Program-made: the position numbers and the translations under genes
Assembly: GCA_050290785.1 (NCBI GenBank)
Contig: JBNKIR010000041.1
Location: forward strand, 1 to 64,000
Direction: 5' to 3'
Length of the DNA stretch: 64,000 nucleotides
Origin: JAAGZL01 sp050290785
GTDB lineage: Bacteria; Pseudomonadota; Gammaproteobacteria; Chromatiales; Chromatiaceae
Part shown: one piece after another, positions 57,894 through 64,000 of the stretch
Position numbering within the stretch: the stretch's first letter is position 1
How the letters are laid out: each line of letters begins with the position of its first letter
The notes under the pieces: model-generated
Seen by the model: only the letters and a program-made list of their open reading frames with translations
Database searches by the model: none
Told to the model about the DNA's origin: nothing

Positions 57894-59099
57894 CTAGGTT
57901 ATCTCTGTCATTCCGTCCTGTCCTGGTGCGGTTTGACCGGTGTTTAGTGCGTTTGTTCCTGTGCGGCAGTATATGCCGCCGGGCGCAGATGATACATGAC
58001 CTTCCAGTTCAAGCAAAATCAGCATGGAGGAAACTTCCTCCGCAGTCAATCCGCTGCGCTCAATTAACAGATCGGCATGTACCGGATCGAAACCCATACA
58101 CGCCAGCAAGCGCTGATAATCGGGATCCAGCGACCGTGCAGGGTCGGATCCCAGTGTTTCCCCCATTTCTGTATTTGGAATCAGGTGCATGATATGCGGG
58201 GCGAGCTCTTCCAGGATGTCGCCAGCGGTCTCCACCAGCTTTGCCCCCTGGCGTATGAGGCTGTGGCAGCCTCGGGCCAAGGGGTTATGGATGGATCCTG
58301 GTATGGCGAATACCTCCCGACCCTGTTCCGATGCCAACCGGGCCGTGATCAGGGAGCCGCTCTTTTGTGCGGCCTCCACTACCAGCGTGCCTAGGCTCAG
58401 GCCGCTGATTATGCGATTACGCCGCGGAAAATTGCCGGGCCTGACCTCTGTCCCTGGTGGAAATTCCGATACCAGGACCCCCTTTTCAGCAATGCTATGG
58501 GCGAGCTGGTGCTGACGTGCCGGATATACCCGGTCCAGGCCAGTACCGGTAACGGCGACGGTTAACCCCCCGGCCTCCAGGGCACCAGAGTGACAGATAC
58601 CATCTATGCCTATGGCTAGGCCGCTGGTAATGGTGATTCCGGATACGGCGAGGTGATAGGCAAACTCCCGTGCCGTCTCCTGGCCGGATATGCTGGGATT
58701 ACGTGAGCCCACCATGGCCAGTTGCGGGGTTGAGAGTATCTCCGGGTCCCCTGTCAAAAAGAGTATAGGCGGAGGATTGTGGATCTCTTTTAACAGTGTC
58801 GGATAGAGGGGATCTCTTATCGTGATCAGATGGTTGTTATCTTGTTCCGCCCAGCGCAGATCATTCTCCACCGCTCCCCAGTCGGGATTGCGCAGGTACC
58901 CCCTTAGGCCATCGTTTAGGTCTCCAACATAGGGGCTAGAACTAGAGGTAGCAAACAGATGTTCAGGCTCTCCGGCCCGAACCAGGAGTCGATGGTAGTT
59001 GACGCTGCCTATGCCTGGAGCATGTAGCAGCGCCAACCAGTATTTAAGTTCCTTGTCGTCTTGCGGTAGGACCTCTACCTCCTCGAGTCGCCGATCCAT
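57894..59099 (-). CDS. dprA: DNA processing protein DprA
   Basis: 401 residues. The DprA Rossmann fold has LAMVGSRNPSISGQETAREF, SGLAIGIDGICHSGALEAGG, VTGTGLDRVYPARQHQLAHS and EFPPGTEVRPGNFPRRNRII; N-terminal SAM-like region (LHAPGIGSVNYHRLLVRAGE) and C-terminal winged helix (FDPVHADLLIERSGLTAEEV) are both present. It loads RecA on single-stranded DNA in natural transformation. No com genes are in this window. Confidence 0.95.
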   Translation of the reverse strand: MDRRLEEVEVLPQDDKELKYWLALLHAPGIGSVNYHRLLVRAGEPEHLFATSSSSPYVGDLNDGLRGYLRNPDWGAVENDLRWAEQDNNHLITIRDPLYPTLLKEIHNPPPILFLTGDPEILSTPQLAMVGSRNPSISGQETAREFAYHLAVSGITITSGLAIGIDGICHSGALEAGGLTVAVTGTGLDRVYPARQHQLAHSIAEKGVLVSEFPPGTEVRPGNFPRRNRIISGLSLGTLVVEAAQKSGSLITARLASEQGREVFAIPGSIHNPLARGCHSLIRQGAKLVETAGDILEELAPHIMHLIPNTEMGETLGSDPARSLDPDYQRLLACMGFDPVHADLLIERSGLTAEEVSSMLILLELEGHVSSAPGGIYCRTGTNALNTGQTAPGQDGMTEIT

Positions 59100-59119
59100 C
59101 AGCTGCCATGTTTCAAATA

Positions 59120-60208
59120 TTAGGGATTACGCACCCTGTCGTTTACATGCAGCGCCTTGCTTGCAGCCATCACCAGACCAAAGCTCACCCTGGGGAAGGT
59201 GCGAAATACCATCAGCGTTCCCGCCTTTTCGTCCGGCAGTTGTATTGTGTCAGAGCTGATCTCGGTCACCGTATCTCTGACCAATTCCCCTTTTTGGTCG
59301 ATGGTAAGCACCGTCCCTACCTCAATCCCATCTACCTGGCCACGGTCGATTATCACCACATTATATTGACCGATCTGGGTTACCCCATTCAAGACACCAA
59401 TGATGCTGCCGTGAACATCATGCTTCGGAGGCTTGGGAAAGAAAGTGGTAATTGGCTTGTCCTCAACCGCCGGGATAAGCCGGTCACCCTTAAGTATCTC
59501 CAGTTCAGAGGTCTCAATAAATATGGTTGCAGGTTCGCCAACCCGCTGTAGTACCGAAGAGGCAATAAATAGCGCTTCATGTCCCAGGATCTCGCCAGTC
59601 AATGCATCACGATAGGGCTTGCCTGGACGCACCACATCAAATTTCCTGTGTTCCGCATCCGTGATTGACTTGACATAGGCCCTAAATCCGGCCCCTCCCG
59701 CAATATGCTCATCGGCGAAATCCACTATGTATGGGGCATTATCAAGCTGCGCCTTATCTGCAACATAAGGTCTACTCAAAAATTGCTGGATTGCATCGAT
59801 AGGAATGGCCGGTATAGCCTTAGGTATCTCAGAGGTGCGGACCTTGGGCGACAGCTTGACCACCGAGCCTTTCAGGTCTTCTGTAGCTGCAGTGGTATTA
59901 GAGACCCCGGATACCTCCCTTTCCGCTACTGTAATTTGCGGTTTCCCATCCACGAAACTAAGCACCAGGGTGTCACCCGGATATATCAGGTGTGGGTTCT
60001 GTATCTGGGGATTGACCTGCCAGACATCTGGCCAGCGCCATGGCTCATTGAGGAATCTTCCGGCTATATCCCAAAGAGTATCGCCCTTGACCACCACATA
60101 CCTGTCCGGGTGGTCCGGGTTTAGTGTTGGTTGCCCCGCGGCTATGGCGGCACATGAAAAGATCAGGCCCAAGAAAAAGCCGGTCAGCTTATTAATAGAC
60201 TTTGGCAT
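59120..60208 (-). CDS. LysM domain protein (export signal, cell-wall binding)
   Basis: 362 residues from ATG 60208, preceded by AAAGGGA; an ATG 42 bases further upstream is less likely. A signal peptide (about 1-23, KLTGFFLGLIFSCAAIAA) is followed by one LysM repeat (about 36-82, YVVVKGDTLWDIAGRFLNEP, NPHLIYPGDTLVL). The rest is beta-rich with no recognised catalytic motif. The LysM gene next to dprA and divergent from def is a conserved gammaproteobacterial arrangement. It probably binds peptidoglycan; its role is not known. Confidence 0.88.
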   Translation of the reverse strand: MPKSINKLTGFFLGLIFSCAAIAAGQPTLNPDHPDRYVVVKGDTLWDIAGRFLNEPWRWPDVWQVNPQIQNPHLIYPGDTLVLSFVDGKPQITVAEREVSGVSNTTAATEDLKGSVVKLSPKVRTSEIPKAIPAIPIDAIQQFLSRPYVADKAQLDNAPYIVDFADEHIAGGAGFRAYVKSITDAEHRKFDVVRPGKPYRDALTGEILGHEALFIASSVLQRVGEPATIFIETSELEILKGDRLIPAVEDKPITTFFPKPPKHDVHGSIIGVLNGVTQIGQYNVVIIDRGQVDGIEVGTVLTIDQKGELVRDTVTEISSDTIQLPDEKAGTLMVFRTFPRVSFGLVMAASKALHVNDRVRNP

Positions 60209-60500
60209 GGCGATCCCTTTGTAGTGATTGCTATTTGATTTAGATTCCAATATTAAGCCGGATTCGAGTTATATGTCGGAACTAGAATCCAGTATCTTCA
60301 TAATGTTAGCGCATATTTCTAAACTATACTATAACCTATATCAAGTCGCGCTTCATGCCTAAATAACACAATTTGCGAACTCTATCTGAGTTTATTCTGT
60401 CCAGTAAGTAAGGAATATCTGGTTTTTACGTGATTTTTTTTGCTCGCTACGGAACAATACCGCAATTAATCCGTTTTTATGTCGAGATGTTGGAGACCCG

Positions 60501-61007
60501 ATGCCCATACTAGAAATTTTGCATTACCCTGATTCCAGGCTGAGAAATCAGGCAAATCCGGTTGAGGAGTTTGATCAGAAGCTCAAGGATCTCGTCGCCA
60601 GCATGCTCGAAACCATGTACCACTCCGCAGGCATTGGACTTGCAGCCACCCAGGTTGGGGTTTCCCTGAGGGTCATCGTAATCGACGTCTCTGAGACCAG
60701 AGATCAGCCGCTCTGCCTTATCAACCCTGAGATTCTGGAGCATGAAGGGGAAAGGGAGTCAGAAGAGGGATGCCTGTCGGTACCGGAGATATACGAGAAG
60801 GTGACCCGTGCGGAGAGAATCAAGGTAAGGGCCAAAGACCTAAATGGGGACGCCATGGAAATGGATGCCGAAGGAATGCTGGCGGTATGTCTCCAGCATG
60901 AGATAGATCATCTGGACGGAAAACTGTTTATAGATTATCTGTCCGGGCTGAAACGTCAGCGTATCCGCAAGAAGCTGGAAAAAGAGGCGCGTCTGGCCCA
61001 GGCGTAA
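60501..61007 (+). CDS. def: Peptide deformylase
   Basis: 168 residues. It removes the formyl group from the N-terminal Met of nascent proteins. All three motifs are intact: GIGLAATQVG, EGCLSVP and QHEIDHLDG, which supply the Fe/Zn ligands Cys and two His and the catalytic Glu. GGAG lies before the ATG. It is divergent from the LysM gene (292-base spacer, AT-rich with no clear regulatory site) and forms the conserved def-fmt-rsmB series. Confidence 0.97.
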   Translation: MPILEILHYPDSRLRNQANPVEEFDQKLKDLVASMLETMYHSAGIGLAATQVGVSLRVIVIDVSETRDQPLCLINPEILEHEGERESEEGCLSVPEIYEKVTRAERIKVRAKDLNGDAMEMDAEGMLAVCLQHEIDHLDGKLFIDYLSGLKRQRIRKKLEKEARLAQA

Positions 61008-61069
61008 GCAGCAAGCGTTTTACCCCTTCTCTATTGCTGTGCCGCAGATGGCAGAGACAAGGAATAATA

Positions 61070-62011
61070 ATGACCCAACCCTTGAACATCATATTTGCCG
61101 GAACGCCGGAATTTTCTGTGCCGCCTCTAGCTGCCCTGCTCGAATCAGGGCACAGAGTCATCGCCGTCTACACCCAGCCGGATCGTCCTGCGGGCAGGGG
61201 GCGCAAGCTGACGGCAAGTCCGGTCAAGCAGCTGGCGCTGGAGCACGCCATTCCGGTCTACCAACCAAAAAACTTCAAAGACGAATCCGATCTATCGAAG
61301 TTTGAAGGCCTGAATGCAGACCTGATGGTGGTGGTGGCCTATGGCCTGCTCCTGCCGCAACGGATTCTGGATGCCCCACGCCTGGGCTGTATCAATATCC
61401 ACGCCTCCCTGCTGCCGCGCTGGCGTGGCGCGGCACCGATCCAGCGTTCCATCCTGGCCGGTGATATAAAGACCGGTATAACCATCATGCAGATGGATGC
61501 AGGACTGGACACCGGGCCGATGCTGTTAAAGAAGGGCTGTCCTATCGAGGCCGATGATAGCGGCGGGACACTGCACGACCGCCTGTCGCTGCTAGGCGCA
61601 GAGGCGTTGCTGGAGGCATTGCCCGGTATTGCCGATGGGAATATTGAGGCCGAACCACAGGACGACAGCCAGGCGAAATATGCCGCAAAACTGGATAAGA
61701 GAGAGGCGATTATCGACTGGACCCGCAGCGCGGAAGAACTAAGCAGACAGGTGCGGGCATTCGATCCCTGGCCGGTAGCGCAGACCGCTTATGCAGACAA
61801 GGTGCTGCGTATATGGGAGGGGAGCCCTCTGTCCGGGGGAGATGGCGCCAGGCCCGGAGAGGTGGTCTCATGTGGCAAAGAGGGAATAGATGTGGCCACG
61901 GGCGACGGTCTGCTGCGAATCAAGAGATTACAGCTACCGGGTAAACGCGCCATGAGTGCAGCCGATTTTCTCAACGCCCAGGTATTGGATGGGGTGATAC
62001 TTGGGCAATAG
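61070..62011 (+). CDS. fmt: Methionyl-tRNA formyltransferase
   Basis: 313 residues from ATG 61070, after AAGGA; ATG 61034 would add 12. It formylates initiator Met-tRNA. Signatures: NIIFAGTPEFSVPPLAALLE, VVVAYGLLLPQRILDAPRLG, the folate site CINIHASLLPRWRGAAPIQR with the catalytic Asn-His and Asp in GITIMQMDAGLDTGPML, and the C-terminal tRNA-binding barrel. It overlaps rsmB by 11 bases. Confidence 0.97.
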   Translation: MTQPLNIIFAGTPEFSVPPLAALLESGHRVIAVYTQPDRPAGRGRKLTASPVKQLALEHAIPVYQPKNFKDESDLSKFEGLNADLMVVVAYGLLLPQRILDAPRLGCINIHASLLPRWRGAAPIQRSILAGDIKTGITIMQMDAGLDTGPMLLKKGCPIEADDSGGTLHDRLSLLGAEALLEALPGIADGNIEAEPQDDSQAKYAAKLDKREAIIDWTRSAEELSRQVRAFDPWPVAQTAYADKVLRIWEGSPLSGGDGARPGEVVSCGKEGIDVATGDGLLRIKRLQLPGKRAMSAADFLNAQVLDGVILGQ

Positions 62012-63359
62012 ACAAAATTCAGCAGGAGACCACAAGACCAGATCAAACCCTAGTGGCGGGTCGGGTGGGGCGCGAGTCCAGGCTGCCAGGATAATCTTAA
62101 GGGTGGCGGACGGCGCATCACTCTCTGATGTGTTGGCGCAGCGCCTATCCGACATACCTGTGCGGGACCGGGCCTTGGTCCAGGAATTATGTTACGGCGT
62201 ATCGCGCTGGTGGCTGCGTCTGCAGTGGCTCACACAAAATCTGCTAGAGAAACCCCTGAAGAGGAGGGACCGGGATCTGGAGGTACTGATACTGGTCGGG
62301 CTGTATCAACTACTCTATATGCGAACCCCTCCCCATGCAGCCGTTGCGGAGACGGTTGAAGGTACCAAGGGACTGGGCAAATCCTGGGCCTCTGGTCTGG
62401 TAAACGGTGTCCTACGCAACTTCATGCGTAAACAGGATGATCTGCTGGCGGCCATTGCCGATGATATCTCCGCCGATCTGTCCTGTCCGCAGTGGCTATT
62501 AGACGAGGTCAGGGCTGCATGGCCGGACAGATGGCGCCCGATCCTGGAGGCGGTCAATCACCGGCCTCCGATGAGTCTGCGGGTAAATCTGAAACAGTGC
62601 ACCAGGAAGGACTACGTAGCAAGGCTGAAGGATAGATCGATCACCGCCAGACCGATCCCTGGGGTTGAGTCGGGTCTGGTGTTGGATCAAGCCCTGGATG
62701 TCTTCGAACTGCCCGGATTTTCGGATGGGGCGGTCTCGGTCCAGGATGGCGGGGCCCAGCTTGCCGCCGCCCTCATGGCCCCGAAGCCAGGGCAGGAGGT
62801 TTTGGATCTCTGTGCAGCACCAGGTGGCAAGACCTGCCATATCCTGGAGACGGCCTCGGACGACATAGCCATGACCGCGGTGGATGTCAGTGCCGAGCGA
62901 CTGCAAAGGGTGCAGGAAAACCTGGATCGCCTTGGGCTCAAGGCCAATCTCCAGACTGGTGATGCGACGGAGACACAGGGGGCCTGGGCGCAACAACGGT
63001 ACGATCGAATCCTGTTGGATGTCCCCTGCTCAGCCACAGGCGTGATCAGGCGCCATCCGGACATCAAATTGTTGAGACGTAGTGATGACATCATCTCTTT
63101 GGCGCAGTTGCAGCGAAAGATATTTAACTCCGCATGGTCGCTGCTGAAACCTGGAGGCATCCTGGTATATGCCACATGCTCTCTGCTGCCACAGGAGAAT
63201 GAGGAACAGATTGGACATTTTCTGTCTAACTATCCGGATATATCGGAATTGGCCATAGAAGGGTGCTGGGGGCATCCACGCCGTTTTGGACGACAGACCA
63301 TTCCAGGTGAAGACACAATGGACGGGTTCTACTATGCACGACTGCAGAAGGGATGCTGA
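62001..63359 (+). CDS. rsmB: 16S rRNA (cytosine-967-C5)-methyltransferase RsmB
   Basis: 452 residues from TTG 62001, which follows GGGGTG; the first 24 residues are poorly conserved and a later start is possible. N-terminal NusB-like domain (about 25-160, ARIILRVADGASLSDVLAQR), methyltransferase domain with SAM motif VLDLCAAPGGKTCHILE and the two catalytic cysteines in DVPCSATGVIRRHPD and VYATCSLLPQENEE. It methylates C967 of 16S rRNA. Confidence 0.96.
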   Translation: MGNRQNSAGDHKTRSNPSGGSGGARVQAARIILRVADGASLSDVLAQRLSDIPVRDRALVQELCYGVSRWWLRLQWLTQNLLEKPLKRRDRDLEVLILVGLYQLLYMRTPPHAAVAETVEGTKGLGKSWASGLVNGVLRNFMRKQDDLLAAIADDISADLSCPQWLLDEVRAAWPDRWRPILEAVNHRPPMSLRVNLKQCTRKDYVARLKDRSITARPIPGVESGLVLDQALDVFELPGFSDGAVSVQDGGAQLAAALMAPKPGQEVLDLCAAPGGKTCHILETASDDIAMTAVDVSAERLQRVQENLDRLGLKANLQTGDATETQGAWAQQRYDRILLDVPCSATGVIRRHPDIKLLRRSDDIISLAQLQRKIFNSAWSLLKPGGILVYATCSLLPQENEEQIGHFLSNYPDISELAIEGCWGHPRRFGRQTIPGEDTMDGFYYARLQKGC

Positions 63360-63438
63360 GACAGAGTTATGCGGATTTGGTGGCGTTTTGTTGTATCATT
63401 CAAACAACATAGGTTCCTGGAACCAAAAAGGAAAATAA

Positions 63439-64000
63439 TTGCTACCTTTCTCTCTGCAACATAATCGTATTCTGAAGACCGGACCTTGGGTGCTGCTATT
63501 TGCGTTGCTGTCTCCAATGGCGTCCCAAGCGGCTGATTACAAGATACTCAATCAGACCTGCCGCTCCTCAGAGGAGGCCTTCGTTCTGGATGCAAATATA
63601 GACTACAACTTTTCAGATAAGGTGATTGAGGCGCTGCAGAACGGCGTGCCCATCACCCTGGAATTGCACCTGCAGGTAAGAAAGAAAGGTGCCTGGCTGT
63701 GGGAAAAGGACCTGCTGGACACCCGCCTGCGTTACCAGATTCGTTATCATGCCCTGGCCTCGGTATATCAGGTGGTTGATCTGCAGAATGACAGCCAGGA
63801 GAGCTTCGTAACCCGAGAGATTGCAATCACCGCCCTCGGTGATATCCAGTCTATGCCTGTGATCAGGCATGATCAGATGGAAAATGGCAAGATCTATACC
63901 GTGAGCCTGAAAACCTCATTGGATGTTGACGCCCTACCGCTTCCTCTGCGTCCTATCGCATACCTTTCACCTTCCTGGAATCAATCCAGCGAGTGGCGTT
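63439..64000 (+). CDS. DUF4390 exported protein (cut by the right edge)
   Basis: Open frame from TTG 63439, preceded by AAAAGGA, to the window edge (187 codons). A signal peptide (LLFALLSPMASQA, cut before ADYK) is followed by YNFSDKVIEALQNGVPITLE, LHLQVRKKGAWLWEKD and LRYQIRYHALASVYQV, the DUF4390 pattern. In gammaproteobacteria it lies between rsmB and a NtrY-like sensor kinase, so that gene is expected next. Function unknown. Confidence 0.88.
   Translation, partial: MLPFSLQHNRILKTGPWVLLFALLSPMASQAADYKILNQTCRSSEEAFVLDANIDYNFSDKVIEALQNGVPITLELHLQVRKKGAWLWEKDLLDTRLRYQIRYHALASVYQVVDLQNDSQESFVTREIAITALGDIQSMPVIRHDQMENGKIYTVSLKTSLDVDALPLPLRPIAYLSPSWNQSSEWR

Noticed and set aside
1..64000. CRISPR arrays, tRNA or rRNA genes, plasmid origin
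   Set aside because: I scanned for regularly spaced repeats and for tRNA-like folds and found none that I could support.

Overview
The window is chromosomal DNA of a gammaproteobacterium. Almost all recognisable genes are housekeeping genes in gammaproteobacterial order: ubiE-DUF971-hslU-hslV, xerC-DUF484-dapF-lptM, class I cyaA, argH | algZ-algR-hemC-hemD-hemX-hemY, dprA-LysM | def-fmt-rsmB-DUF4390. The argH/algZR/hemCDXY block with cyaA, dapF and xerC nearby recalls Pseudomonas and the sulfur-oxidising Chromatiales/Thiotrichales. I see no single gene that fixes the genus. Sampled lines of host genes run near 58% GC. The element at 5.6-19.8 kb runs near 43%.

Layout. (1) 1-5.4 kb: ubiE (cut by the left edge), DUF971 and the HslVU protease behind a very good sigma-32 heat-shock promoter, then a GNAT acetyltransferase, a methyltransferase, a SIMPL-domain protein and a DUF1330 protein. 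(2) 5,647-19,819: one complete Mu/B3-type transposable element of 14,173 bp. Its ends are 40-bp imperfect inverted repeats (30/40 identical, both starting TGT), flanked by the 6-bp duplication TGCGAG. It carries two leftward cargo genes, a repressor, a divergent early promoter with repeated operators, an early regulatory operon, a D,D35E transposase and its AAA+ partner, a Mor-type activator behind tandem palindromes, an I-type protease, a tail-assembly chaperone pair with a textbook -1 frameshift site, and a tape-measure gene. It has no terminase, portal, major capsid, tail tube, baseplate, fibre or lysis gene. (3) 20-29.8 kb: xerC, DUF484, dapF, lptM, cyaA, a PAS/degenerate-GGDEF protein, argH and the AlgZ/AlgR two-component pair. 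(4) 29.8-35.1 kb: hemC, hemD, hemX, hemY and an SDR epimerase.

(5) 35.2-42.0 kb: a signalling island made of an H-NOX sensor, a PAS histidine kinase, REC-HDOD, REC-degenerate HD-GYP, a REC/coiled-coil protein and REC-GGDEF-EAL. It resembles the Shewanella H-NOX/HnoK/HnoB/HnoD network that links NO or redox to cyclic-di-GMP. The H-NOX protein appears to have Cys104 where the haem-ligating histidine belongs. (6) 42-54 kb: orphan ParA, ubiD, an SH3/coiled-coil membrane protein, prlC, a GIDE/EF-hand protein with LemA, a gamma-carbonic anhydrase, aroE, hemB, a MlaC-like protein, slyX, tsaC, purE and an MFS transporter. (7) 55-64 kb: topA, smg, dprA, a LysM protein, def, fmt, rsmB and the start of a DUF4390 gene cut by the right edge.

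The strongest candidates for something new are the compact Mu-like element, which seems able to transpose but not to make particles, its frameshift cassette, and the H-NOX variant with its multi-receiver cluster. I saw no tRNA, rRNA, CRISPR array or plasmid origin.
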